The notes under the pieces: generated by a model
Told to the model about the DNA's origin: nothing
Database searches by the model: none
Seen by the model: only the letters and a program-made list of their open reading frames with translations
In this document: positions 48,502 through 57,947 of the stretch, in pieces
Position numbering within the stretch: the stretch's first letter is position 1
Layout of the letters: the number at the start of each line of letters is the position of its first letter
Source: JALHUB01 sp050010555
GTDB lineage: Bacteria > Chloroflexota > Dehalococcoidia > DSTF01 > JALHUB01
DNA: 64,000 nucleotides
NCBI GenBank assembly: GCA_050010555.1
Contig: JBEKKV010000001.1
Location: 62,001 to 126,000 of the forward strand
Reading direction: 5' to 3'
Translations under genes and position numbers: made by a program

Positions 48502-48530
48502 ATTCTACAAGGCGAAATCTGTACGAGCAA
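48502..48530 (-). promoter_or_regulatory. Promoter of the acyl-CoA synthetase gene at 46657
   Basis: On the minus strand TTGCTC (48530-48525), 17-base spacer, TAGAAT (48507-48502). Transcription should start near 48495, giving a leader of about 27 bases before the ATG at 48468. Confidence 0.5.
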
Positions 48531-48593
48531 ACGGACGTCGCGGCGAGCGGCGAAAAGCCTGGTCCCGCTGCCGCTCGTCTTCGATCAGCCGGG

Positions 48594-48779
48594 CTAGACG
48601 ACGTCCGGGCGAGGCCATTTCAGGTCGCAGCTAAGGCAGCGCGCCTGGATGAGCTGGTCGCCGCGCCAGTAGCTCAGCGTGAAGCTTTTCTTGCAGCGAG
48701 GGCACTCCGGCACACCGATCTTGACCTCGTGCTTGGGCTCTTCCGCCCGCGGCTTGTCGGGACTTCCGCCAGCCGTCAT
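48594..48779 (-). CDS. Small zinc-ribbon protein
   Basis: A 61-residue protein with a very good ribosome site (AGGAGG, seven bases before the ATG) and TACAAT (48804-48799) as a possible -10. The last half has CPRCKKSFTLSYW and ARCLSCDLKW: two CxxC pairs 18 residues apart, a single zinc ribbon. The N-terminal 25 residues are charged and probably disordered. Such proteins may bind nucleic acid or protein partners; no family was recognised. Confidence 0.75.
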   Translation of the reverse strand: MTAGGSPDKPRAEEPKHEVKIGVPECPRCKKSFTLSYWRGDQLIQARCLSCDLKWPRPDVV

Positions 48780-48893
48780 GGCTTGCCTCCTCGCGCCAAT
48801 TGTACACTATCCGCGGGTCCCGGTGCGTATCTACCGCGAAGGGCCAATTGCGATAGAATGACGGCAACCGGAAGGCGCTGATGGGAGCTTGCC

Positions 48894-49238
48894 ATGAGAC
48901 AGTACATCCAGGTGACGACGACGACTTCGACGCGAGCGGAGGCGGAGCGGATTGCGGAGGCGCTCGTCGAGGCGCGGCTGGCGGCCTGCGTCCAGATCGT
49001 CGGACCGGTGGCGAGCGTCTACCGGTGGAAGGGCGACGTTGAGAGGGCGACGGAGTGGCTGTGCATCGCCAAGACGGAGCGCCGCCTGTACGACGAAGTG
49101 GAGGCCGCGATCAAGCGACTGCACACGTACGAAGTCCCGGAAGTCCTGGCCACCGAGGTCGTGGACGGCAGTAAAGACTATCTCGTCTGGCTTCACGAGG
49201 AGCTGGCAGGCCCCGGGGACGCCGCGGACCGCTCATAG
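48894..49238 (+). CDS. cutA: Divalent cation tolerance protein CutA
   Basis: A 114-residue protein of the trimeric CutA1 family: VTTTTSTRAEAERIAEALVEARLAACVQI at the start, SVYRWKGDVERATEWLCIAKT in the middle, and the highly conserved YEVPEVLATEV near residue 85. GGGAG lies eight bases before the ATG. TAGAAT at 48854-48859 may be its -10. In E. coli cutA is tied to copper tolerance; elsewhere the role is unclear. Its last 46 bases overlap the convergent ABC permease gene. Confidence 0.94.
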   Translation: MRQYIQVTTTTSTRAEAERIAEALVEARLAACVQIVGPVASVYRWKGDVERATEWLCIAKTERRLYDEVEAAIKRLHTYEVPEVLATEVVDGSKDYLVWLHEELAGPGDAADRS

Positions 49239-50057
49239 CGCCTTAGCCCCAGCACGCGCCCCAGCACGTCGCTCCAGCGCAGGTTCGAGGCGCCGCCGAT
49301 GGTGATGTCGCGGCCGGCGAAGGCGCGGATGGCGGCCGCAACGAAGATCGCCGAAACGCCCAGCAGCAGCCCCACGTGCGCCCAGTCGAGCCCGCGCACC
49401 AGCGGCTCTCCGGCGCCATAGTAATAGAACGGCGAGGCGTACCTCAGGCCGGACAGGCTGTGGACTGTGAGGGCGATTGTGTTGAAGAAGTAGCCCGCCG
49501 TCGCCAGCGCCGTCGCCCCGCCGGCGGCGTAAGCGCGATTCGGCAGGACGGCGCCGAACCACAGCGAAATGGCGTAGTAGAAGAGCGCCATCGGCAGCAT
49601 GTTGGCCGAAGCAAGCGCCGCGCCCTTCAGCGTGAGGTTGATGTCGACGAAGGGGACCGAGAGCAGAAAGCCCAGGAAGCCGAAGCCGGCGATTATCGCC
49701 GCGCCGGCGGAGATGCCGATCGTCTTCTGGATGACCATCTCCGAACGCGTGATCGGCTGCGACATGAGCAGGTCGATTGTGCCGCTGCCCTCTTCGCCGG
49801 CGATGGCGCCCGTGCCCTGAATGACGGTGTAGACGATCAGCAGGATGGGAATCCAGCTAAAGTACTCGGCGCTCACGAAGCCCGGCGCCGTGGAGTAAGC
49901 GAGGTCGCTGCCAAGGAGCGCCTGGACGGCCTGCGGGAGCTGGATGCTGGCGACAGTCGTACGGTAGGAGGGCCACAGGTAGACGATTGACGCCGCCATC
50001 AGGGTGAACGTCAGGCCAAAGCCGACCACCTGCCAGCGCTGGTCGCGCAGACCCTTT

Positions 50058-50080
<23 letters not shown>
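49193..50080 (-). CDS. ABC-2 type transporter permease
   Basis: From ATG 50080, with GAGGAGG six bases upstream; 295 residues. Six membrane segments and the EEGSGTIDLLMSQPITRSEMVIQK cytoplasmic segment are typical of ABC-2 permeases that move lipids, antibiotics or polymers. Its start lies 23 bases inside the ATPase gene, so the pair is translationally coupled. The C-terminal 20 residues (RRYERSAASPGPASSS) are read opposite the end of cutA. Substrate not predictable. Confidence 0.88.
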
Positions 50081-50996
<916 letters not shown>

Positions 50997-51115
50997 GAGG
51001 CCTCCGAAATCACGAACTGGCTTGCCTATTGGATTATATCGCCTCGTGAGGGGAGGGTCAGCATGCAGGGGAGCGAGGGGGAAGCTGCGTCATGCTCGCC
51101 GAGGCCGAGTCGCCG

Positions 51116-52195
51116 TCAGAACTTGATGATGCTGCGGGCCACTTCGCCGCGCTTCAGCGCCTCGAACGCCTCGTTGATCTGCTCCAGCGAATAGACGCGT
51201 GATATCAGCTCTTCCAGCTTCAGCCGGTGCGTCATGTACAGCTCCACGAGCGCTGGCATGTCCATGCGGAATCGCGTCGAGCCGTAGAACGAGCCCTGCA
51301 GCGTTTTGCCGAGAAACAGCCCCGTCGTGTGAATAGACAGCGTCGCGTCGACGGGGGGCATGCCTACCATCACCACCTCGCCGCCCTTGTTCGCCGCCTC
51401 GAACGCCTGCGCCACCACTTCAGGGATGCCGATGACTTCGAACGCGTAGTCGACGCCGCCCGGCACAAGCTCCCGAATGCGGGCGACAGGGTCCTCCTTC
51501 GTCGCGTTGATCGTGTCCGTGGCGCCGAACTCGCACGCCAGCGCCAGCTTGTTCTCCAGCGTATCGACGGCGATGATCCGCGTCGCGCCGGCAAGGCAAG
51601 CCCCCTGAATCACGTTCAGGCCGACGCCGCCGCAGCCGAACACCGCCACGCTGCCGCCGACCCGCACTTTCGCCGTATTCGTCACGGCGCCCACGCCCGT
51701 CATAACGCTGCAGCCGATGAGCGCCGCCTTGTCCAGCGGCATGTCGTCGCAGATCTTCACCACCGCCGTCTCATGCGTCACCGTCCGCTCCGCAAACGCC
51801 GACACCGCGGTCTGGTGGTAGATGACCTGATCGCCCTTGCGGAAGCGTGTTGTCTTGTCGAGCATTCGCGACGAGGGGCCGGCTTCGCACAGGTACGGCC
51901 TGCCCTCGGTGCAGTAGCGACAGACGCCGCAGGACGGCACCCAGGAGAAGATGACGTGGTCGCCCTCGCTGACGCGCGTCACGTGCGTGCCCACCTTCTC
52001 GACGACGCCGGCGCCCTCGTGGCCCATGACCATCGGCAGGCGCGCCGGCCATAGCCCTTCGATGAAATGGAGATCGCTGCGACAAATGCCGGCCGCCGCC
52101 ATCCTCACCATCACCTCATGCGACTGCGGCTCTTCGATCTCGATCTCCTCGACGACGAGGGGCGTCTTGGGCTTGTACAGGACGGCAGCCTTCAT
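51116..52195 (-). CDS. Zinc-dependent alcohol dehydrogenase (MDR family)
   Basis: A 359-residue enzyme with both zinc sites: the catalytic one in GICRSDLHFIEG and GHEGAG, the structural one in CGVCRYCTEGRPYLC. The Rossmann motif FGCGGVGLN (about 190-198) is followed by AVDTLENK, favouring NAD. The profile is closest to class III-like and mycothiol-dependent formaldehyde dehydrogenases, but also fits general Zn-ADHs. Overlap of 4 bases with the membrane-protein gene upstream (52192-52195) indicates co-expression. Confidence 0.92.
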   Translation of the reverse strand: MKAAVLYKPKTPLVVEEIEIEEPQSHEVMVRMAAAGICRSDLHFIEGLWPARLPMVMGHEGAGVVEKVGTHVTRVSEGDHVIFSWVPSCGVCRYCTEGRPYLCEAGPSSRMLDKTTRFRKGDQVIYHQTAVSAFAERTVTHETAVVKICDDMPLDKAALIGCSVMTGVGAVTNTAKVRVGGSVAVFGCGGVGLNVIQGACLAGATRIIAVDTLENKLALACEFGATDTINATKEDPVARIRELVPGGVDYAFEVIGIPEVVAQAFEAANKGGEVVMVGMPPVDATLSIHTTGLFLGKTLQGSFYGSTRFRMDMPALVELYMTHRLKLEELISRVYSLEQINEAFEALKRGEVARSIIKF

Positions 52196-53085
52196 GCAGC
52201 AGCCTCCTTAGCGCTTTCGGGGGAGCGCCAGGCGCGCCAACCGGCGGCCGCGAGGGCGCCCGAACCCCAAATGCCGGCGAGGAACGCAATCGCCCAGCCG
52301 ACAACAGGAACGAGAAGCACAGCTTGAAGAACGATGACGCCCAGCGTCGTCGCCGCGTAGGGATGGTCGACCGGCCGCGCGCCGCCTCCAAGCGAGAGGA
52401 GCGCCGCGCCGAGTCGCGTGCCTGCCGTCACGTAGCCGAAAAGCCCGAGCAGCGGCAGGACGGCAAGCAGCAGCGCGAGGCCCGCGGGAATGCCGACGAC
52501 TGTGAGCAGGGCGAAGACGCTGAGGACCGGCAGCACTATCCACACGGCCACGGCTCCCAGGATGCTCGCCGGCAGATCTCCGGTGAGCAGCATCGCGGCG
52601 CGCGAAAGCTGGTGCCCGCCGACCGCAGCAAACGCGAGCCCCGCGATCACCGCCGCCAGCGTGAGCCCCAGCCATAGCAGCCAGAAGAAGGCGCCGCGGA
52701 AGAAGCGAAAGCCGCGTCGGTTGATGCCGTGGTCGACGACGGAGCCGCTCTGGCGGTTCACCGTGCCGCGGATGATCGTGACGCGGTCGACGTGAGAGCC
52801 GCCCTCCAGCGTCACGGTGCCCCTGATTATCGTGACGGCGCCGTTCACGCTGCCGGCGATGTCCGCGTTGCCGTTGACGACGATGAGCCTGCCCGTGACG
52901 GTGCCGGCGATGTTCGCGTCGCCGCGGATGACGACGACGGAGCCGACGCTTTCGCCCGGCGGCAGGGTATAGGTGCCGTGGAGCCGCAGCGCCAGGCCGC
53001 CCTGATTGCCGTCGTCCGCCGACGCCGTTACCGGCGCCAACGCCGCGAACGCCACGCACAGGACCAGCACCAATCGACGCAGCAT
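52192..53085 (-). CDS. Membrane protein with N-terminal bactofilin-like beta-helix repeats
   Basis: A 297-residue protein, GGGGAGGG before the ATG. A signal peptide ends near Ala23. Residues about 40-120 contain short parallel repeats: GSVVVIRGDANIAGTVTG, RLIVVNGNADIAGSVNG, AVTIIRGTVTLEGGS, VTIIRGTVNRQSGS. This looks like a polymer-forming cytoskeletal (bactofilin)-type helix but facing outward. Four or five hydrophobic segments fill residues 130-285. Function unknown. The coupling to a dehydrogenase gene gives no clear hint. Confidence 0.8.
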   Translation of the reverse strand: MLRRLVLVLCVAFAALAPVTASADDGNQGGLALRLHGTYTLPPGESVGSVVVIRGDANIAGTVTGRLIVVNGNADIAGSVNGAVTIIRGTVTLEGGSHVDRVTIIRGTVNRQSGSVVDHGINRRGFRFFRGAFFWLLWLGLTLAAVIAGLAFAAVGGHQLSRAAMLLTGDLPASILGAVAVWIVLPVLSVFALLTVVGIPAGLALLLAVLPLLGLFGYVTAGTRLGAALLSLGGGARPVDHPYAATTLGVIVLQAVLLVPVVGWAIAFLAGIWGSGALAAAGWRAWRSPESAKEAAA

Positions 53086-53227
53086 GGGTTCCCTCCCCTA
53101 TCGCCAATATACGTTGACCACCGCTGCGCTGTCGAGCAGGTGGCGCTTGGCTGGCTCCCTAGACATCAGAGCGCCCTGTCCACAAGATGTGTGACACGAT
53201 CCCTGCACGTCGCGGAGGTGCAAGAAG

Positions 53228-54868
53228 ATGGCATCCCTTTCCTACGCCAACGGCGCGAGCACGGTCCCGCTGCTCGGGCAGACCATCGGCGACCGGCTGC
53301 GCGAGACCGTCGAGCGCTTCGGCAACCGGCCGGCGCTGGTCGTGCGCCATCAAGGCTATCGCGCAACTTACGACGAGCTCTGGGCGCAGACGTCGCTGGC
53401 CGCCCGCGGCCTTATGGCGCGCGGCATCGCACGGGGAGACCGCGTCGGCATCTGGTCGCCCAATCGGTACGAATGGGTGGTCACGCAGTTCGCCGCCGCT
53501 CGCGTCGGCGCCGTCCTTGTCACCGTCAACCCCGCCTACAAGACCGCTGAGCTGCAGTATGCGCTCATCCAATCGGGTGTCCGCCTGCTTATCCAGTCGC
53601 GGGCGTTCCGGCAGACCCAGTACGAGTCGATGCTGGCCCAGGTGAGGAGCCGTTGCCCGGACCTGAAAGAATCGCTGGTGCTGGAGGACGGCTGGCGGAA
53701 ACTGCTCGACGGCGGCGCCGGCGTTCCGGAAGGCGAACTGGCGGAGCGGGAGTCGACCCTCCAGTTCGATGATCCCGTGAACATCCAGTACACGTCCGGC
53801 ACGACGGGCTTCCCGAAGGGCGCTACTCTCTCCCACCACGGCATCTTGAACAACGACTTCTTCATCGGCGAGAAGATGCGCTTCACTGAGGTCGACCGCG
53901 CCTGCATCCCCGTTCCTTTCTACCATTGCTTCGGCGCTGTCCTGGGCAACCTGGCCTGCATCACGCACGGCGCCTGCATGGTGGTGCCCGGCGAGACGTA
54001 CGACGCCCTGGAAGTCATGCAGACCGTGCAGGACGAGAAGTGCACCGCGCTTTACGGGGTCCCGACGATGTTCATCGGCGAGCTCGACCACCCGCGCTTC
54101 TCCGAGTTCGACTTCTCCAGCCTGCGCACCGGCATCATGGCCGGCTCGCCCTGCCCGCTGGAGGTGATGCGGAAGGTGATATCGGTGATGCATATGCCGG
54201 AGGTCACCATCTGCTACGGCATGACGGAGACGTCGCCGGTTTCCACGCAGAGCGCCACCGACGACCCGCTCGACAAGCGCGTCGCGACGGTCGGCCGCGT
54301 CCATCCGCACGTCGAGATTAAGGTTATCGACCCCGCGACCGGCCGCGTCGTCCCGCGCGGAGTCGCCGGCGAGCTTTGCACGCGCGGCTACAGCGTCATG
54401 CTCGGCTACTGGAACAACGAGGAAGCGACGCGCGAGGCCATCGACGCGAACGGCTGGATGCATTCCGGCGACCTGGCGACGATGGACGACGAAAGCTATT
54501 TGAACATCGTCGGGCGCATCAAGGATATCATCATCCGCGGCGGCGAGAACATCTACCCGCGCGAGATAGAGGAGTTCCTCTTCCGCCACCCCGGCGTCGC
54601 CGACGTGCAGGTGATCGGCGTGCCGAGCGAGCGCTACGGCGAGGAGACGATGGCCTGGATCAGGCCGGCGGAAGGCGCGCAGCTCACTGAGGAAATGATG
54701 CTGGAGTTCTGTCGCGGGCAGATCGCGACCTTCAAGATCCCGCGCTACTGGAAGTTTGTCCTCGAGTTCCCGATGACCGTCACCGGGAAGTACCAGAAGT
54801 TCCGGATGCGGGAGATTGCCATCGACGAGCTTGGCCTCCAGAGCGCCGCGGGCACGAAGACAGCCTGA
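53228..54868 (+). CDS. Fatty-acyl-CoA synthetase (AMP-forming)
   Basis: A 546-residue adenylate-forming enzyme with GGAGG eleven bases before its ATG. Motifs: YTSGTTGFPKGATLSH (about 188-203), YGMTETSPVS, MHSGDLATMDDESYLNIVGRIKD, IIRGGENIYPREIEE and, near the end, the catalytic Lys in TVTGKYQKFRM. It belongs to the medium/long-chain group (FadD/AcsM-like), with a different subtype from the 603-residue synthetase at 46657. It activates fatty or related acids to CoA thioesters. It ends directly against the stop of the convergent ABC ATPase gene. Confidence 0.94.
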   Translation: MASLSYANGASTVPLLGQTIGDRLRETVERFGNRPALVVRHQGYRATYDELWAQTSLAARGLMARGIARGDRVGIWSPNRYEWVVTQFAAARVGAVLVTVNPAYKTAELQYALIQSGVRLLIQSRAFRQTQYESMLAQVRSRCPDLKESLVLEDGWRKLLDGGAGVPEGELAERESTLQFDDPVNIQYTSGTTGFPKGATLSHHGILNNDFFIGEKMRFTEVDRACIPVPFYHCFGAVLGNLACITHGACMVVPGETYDALEVMQTVQDEKCTALYGVPTMFIGELDHPRFSEFDFSSLRTGIMAGSPCPLEVMRKVISVMHMPEVTICYGMTETSPVSTQSATDDPLDKRVATVGRVHPHVEIKVIDPATGRVVPRGVAGELCTRGYSVMLGYWNNEEATREAIDANGWMHSGDLATMDDESYLNIVGRIKDIIIRGGENIYPREIEEFLFRHPGVADVQVIGVPSERYGEETMAWIRPAEGAQLTEEMMLEFCRGQIATFKIPRYWKFVLEFPMTVTGKYQKFRMREIAIDELGLQSAAGTKTA

Positions 54869-55588
54869 TCACTTCCCCTTCGAGGCGCGCTCTCCCTCCG
54901 GCTGCGAGCTCTCCACGATCCGTCCGTCGCGCATGTAGACGATTCTGCCCGCAGCTTCGGCCACGTGGACGTCGTGAGTCGCCAGGAGGATGGTCACGCC
55001 GTGCTCGTCGCGAATGCTGCGGAACAGCGCCAGCAGGTGGTCGACGGCTGTGGAGTCGAGGTTGCCGGTGGGCTCGTCGGCAAGGATGATCGACGGATTG
55101 TTCGCCAGCGCCCGCGCGATCGCCAGCCGCTGGCGTTCCCCACCGGAAAGACGAGGCGGCGTCGCTTTCTCCTTGTCCGATAGGTCCATCTCCGCCAGGA
55201 GCTCCCTTGCCCGCTGCAGCCGTTGAGCGTGCTTCGTGCCGGTCCCAAACATCGGTATCTGGACGTTCTCCATAGCGGTCAGGTTCGGGAGAAGGTTGTG
55301 CAACTGGAAGACGAGGCCGATCTCCTGGCGACGAAAGCGGTCGTTGCCGGCGGAACGCAGGTCGCGGCCGTTGACGATGATCCTGCCGCTGGTCGTGATG
55401 TCCAGGGAAGCGAGCAGATGGAGGAGCGTCGACTTGCCGCAGCCGGACGGTCCCATCAGGGCGACAAACTCGCCGCAGGCGATGGTCAGGTTCACGCCGT
55501 CCAGGGCGCGAGTGACGTTATCGTAGAGCTTGACGACGTCGATGGCCTGAATTGCGGGGCCCTCGGAACCGCCGTTGCCGTTACTCAT
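54869..55588 (-). CDS. ABC transporter ATP-binding protein (MacB/LolD type)
   Basis: A 239-residue ATPase. Walker A GPSGCGKST (about 51-59), FQLHNLLPNLTAMENV (Q loop), signature LSGGERQRLAIARAL, Walker B IILADEPTGNLDS and switch His in LATHD. This is the pattern of the MacB/LolD/FtsE group, which pairs with FtsX-like permeases. The permease is encoded upstream and overlaps its start by 8 bases. Confidence 0.93.
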   Translation of the reverse strand: MSNGNGGSEGPAIQAIDVVKLYDNVTRALDGVNLTIACGEFVALMGPSGCGKSTLLHLLASLDITTSGRIIVNGRDLRSAGNDRFRRQEIGLVFQLHNLLPNLTAMENVQIPMFGTGTKHAQRLQRARELLAEMDLSDKEKATPPRLSGGERQRLAIARALANNPSIILADEPTGNLDSTAVDHLLALFRSIRDEHGVTILLATHDVHVAEAAGRIVYMRDGRIVESSQPEGERASKGK

Positions 55589-56696
55589 GTCGCAGCGCCT
55601 CCATCGGCTCCAGCAGCGCCGCTCGAGCCGCCGGGTAGATCGCGCCGAAGAACGCCACGCCGACAGCCACGCCCAGCGCTTGACCGAAAACCGAAGCCGG
55701 GTACTGCGGGTGGAAGAAGCCGACTACTTGTGGCAGACTCTTGATGACCTGGATGGCCGCAAACCCGAGGCCGGTCCCGATGAAGGCGCCTGCAAGGGCG
55801 ATCAGAAGCGCCTCTCCCATCACCATGATCACGATGCGTCCTCTCGACCAACCGACGGCCCGCAAGATGCCGAACTCGCGTGTCCGCTCGAAGACGGACA
55901 TTAGCGACGTATTCATTACGCCGACGGCGCCCATGAAGAGCGCCAGGATGGAGACGCCGACGTCAGCGGCGCTGATCAGGCCCAGGTTCCGGTCGACTAC
56001 CCCGAACTGCGACGCGGTCTGAACGCAGGCTAGTTCCGGGTGGTCGTGCTGGATCTGCGCTTGCAAGGCACCCAGGTCCGTGCCGGGCTTCGTCTTCACA
56101 AAGAGGAGCGTGACGTAGCCTGACAGGCGCTGTCGGCCCTGCACCCAGCTCAGCGGCAGCATCGAAGCTGCGTCGGCGAACGGGTTCCCGACGCTGTAGA
56201 TGCCGACGATGTTATAGGTAATAGTGTCGATGGTCACCTGGTCGCCGACGGTCTTGTGCAGGTCTTCGGCGGTGCGAAAGCCCAGGATTATCTCGTCGGT
56301 TGCGTCGGTCGTGTACGCGCGCCCTTGGAGGATCTGCACGCCGAACGGCGCGAGTTCGTCCGGCGGGATGCCGAGCTCGAGGAAGAATGGATTGCCGTTG
56401 AAGTTGACGCCGGCGACGAGCACACCGACGGTCTCCTGGACTTGCGGATAGGACTTGACCGCCGCAACCTCCTTCTCGTCAAGGTTGCTATACAGAACGT
56501 CCGATACGCCCTTCTGAGCGACGGTGAAGTCGGCCTTCCCGATCTCAAGGACCGAGATCGCCGTTTGCTTGAGGCTGTATGTGAGCACGCCCATCGCGAC
56601 GACCATCATGATGGCGATGGCGACGGCCAGGGCGGTCAGCGATGACCGCACTTTGCGGGTTAGGACGTTACGGGGAATGAGCCCAAGAAAAGACAT
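55581..56696 (-). CDS. ABC transporter permease (FtsX/MacB type)
   Basis: A 371-residue permease with one N-terminal helix (about 20-42), a long extracytoplasmic domain (45-240) and three C-terminal helices: the FtsX layout. SLMSVFERTREFGILRAVGWSRGRI is the conserved coupling segment. With the ATPase it would form a mechanotransmission-type exporter for lipoproteins, peptides or drugs; the substrate is unknown. It lacks the MFP partner seen in Gram-negative MacAB, as expected for a monoderm. Confidence 0.9.
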   Translation of the reverse strand: MSFLGLIPRNVLTRKVRSSLTALAVAIAIMMVVAMGVLTYSLKQTAISVLEIGKADFTVAQKGVSDVLYSNLDEKEVAAVKSYPQVQETVGVLVAGVNFNGNPFFLELGIPPDELAPFGVQILQGRAYTTDATDEIILGFRTAEDLHKTVGDQVTIDTITYNIVGIYSVGNPFADAASMLPLSWVQGRQRLSGYVTLLFVKTKPGTDLGALQAQIQHDHPELACVQTASQFGVVDRNLGLISAADVGVSILALFMGAVGVMNTSLMSVFERTREFGILRAVGWSRGRIVIMVMGEALLIALAGAFIGTGLGFAAIQVIKSLPQVVGFFHPQYPASVFGQALGVAVGVAFFGAIYPAARAALLEPMEALRHE

Positions 56697-56821
56697 TCCT
56701 TGTCCTTCCCCTAACGGGACTCGCCTTCAAATCGGCGCGACGACATCCGGCGTCTGCTGGGTCAACTGTCGCACATTGCGCGGCGTTTTTCAAGGGAGGA
56801 GTTGTGAGCGCCTTTGGGGGT

Positions 56822-56842
56822 GCGTCCGCCGAAGGCGGACGC
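56822..56842. repeat. 9-bp perfect hairpin in the gap before the permease gene
   Basis: GCGTCCGCC, GAA, GGCGGACGC between the glutaminyl cyclase stop (56957) and the start of the FtsX-type permease (56696). On the minus strand it may end the cyclase transcript or stall it, but no T-run follows. The rest of the 260-base gap shows nothing else I can support. Confidence 0.45.
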
Positions 56843-56956
56843 CGGAACGCACGCTGGCGCCAGCAATCGTCCGGCAGTTGCGTCGTCGTCGACTCGTGAA
56901 TGATACGGCAGTGAAGGGTGCGATGACCGCGCTCCTTGCCGTATCGATAATCGTGC

Positions 56957-57730
56957 CTAGTGGAAACGCGCCTTCCAGATGAGTGGACACGACTGCCCGG
57001 TCAGGAAGAACACGTTCTCGTCCTTGTCCCAGGCGATGCCGTTCGGCGTCCCTCCCGGGCACATCTCCGGCGGCAGCGTGAAGCGCACCACCTGCGACGG
57101 ATCGTCCTCTCGAATGCGATAGATGTAGGATGTCTCCCACTGATTCGCCCAGATGTAGGTCCCATCGAATTCCAGCTCGTTGAGCTTTTCGATCGGCTCG
57201 CCTCCGAACGATATCGACACCTGCTTCACGATCGCAAACGACTGCGGATCGCGATAAAACAGTGTCGAACTGCCGTTGGAGTTCACCAGCCACTTGTCCG
57301 TCGCCGTGAGCCCCCAGCCTTCGCCGTCGTAGTGCGCGAGGAGCGAGTATGGATTTGCGGCCGTGCGGTCGAAGAGAAAGGCTTCACCCTCCATGTAGGT
57401 TAGCAGATACGTCTTCCCGAAAGCCCGCACCAGCCCCTCGCCGAAGAAGCCCTCATTGTTGGGGACCGACCAGAGCACCGCGCCGGTCTTCTCGTCGAGC
57501 GCCCGCACCTGTGATTTGCCCTTCAAGCCCGTGCTCTCCCAGAGCACCCCGTCGCTTACCAGCAGGCCTTCTGTCCAGGCATTGTCCGCGTGCGGGATCG
57601 ATTCCAGGAGCTCGACTCGGCCTTCCGGCGTTGGTGATGAAGTCTTGGAAGAATGACAGTCGCCTCCCGCAACGGCGTTAACCAGCAGGACGGGAAAGAG
57701 CGCGAGGAGAGCCGCATAAGGTGTCTTCAT
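56957..57730 (-). CDS. Glutaminyl-peptide cyclotransferase (plant-type beta-propeller)
   Basis: A 257-residue protein of the beta-propeller glutaminyl cyclase family. Diagnostic segments: HADNAWTEGLLVSDG, EGWGLTATDKWLVNSNGSSTLFYRDP, LNELEFDGTYIWANQWET and PNGIAWDKDENVFFLTGQ, where relatives read TGKxWP. A signal peptide or lipoprotein signal covers about residues 1-25 (VNAVAGGDC), so it acts outside the membrane. It turns N-terminal Gln of secreted proteins into pyroglutamate. TATAAT (57746-57741) lies 10 bases before the ATG. Confidence 0.9.
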   Translation of the reverse strand: MKTPYAALLALFPVLLVNAVAGGDCHSSKTSSPTPEGRVELLESIPHADNAWTEGLLVSDGVLWESTGLKGKSQVRALDEKTGAVLWSVPNNEGFFGEGLVRAFGKTYLLTYMEGEAFLFDRTAANPYSLLAHYDGEGWGLTATDKWLVNSNGSSTLFYRDPQSFAIVKQVSISFGGEPIEKLNELEFDGTYIWANQWETSYIYRIREDDPSQVVRFTLPPEMCPGGTPNGIAWDKDENVFFLTGQSCPLIWKARFH

Positions 57731-57740
57731 TTCCTCTGGT

Positions 57741-57746
57741 ATTATA
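57741..57746 (-). promoter_or_regulatory. -10 element of the glutaminyl cyclase gene
   Basis: A perfect TATAAT on the minus strand ends 10 bases before the ATG at 57730, giving a leader of about four bases. The -35 region is weak (TGGAAT at 18 bases). Confidence 0.4.
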
Positions 57747-57829
57747 GGCTTCCCAATCCACGCGATTCCAGCGGCGGTCGACCGTCTGGCGCCGATTGCC
57801 TACTCTAGTCATTGCCGGACTTCTAGCCC

Positions 57830-57858
57830 TTGACCGAAACATCAGGCGGTTCTAGAAT
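57830..57858 (+). promoter_or_regulatory. Promoter of the substrate-binding protein gene
   Basis: TTGACC (57830-57835), 17-base spacer, TAGAAT (57853-57858). Start of transcription is expected near 57865, with a leader of about 83 bases that ends in the strong ribosome site AAAAGGAGGT before the ATG at 57948. Confidence 0.6.
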
Positions 57859-57947
57859 CCGCTTACTTAGCGCCGTCCCTTTGATTCGTCGAGACGGCTT
57901 GCGGATCTGTATATAGCGTTTCAGAGCCCCAAAAGGAGGTCCAAGAC

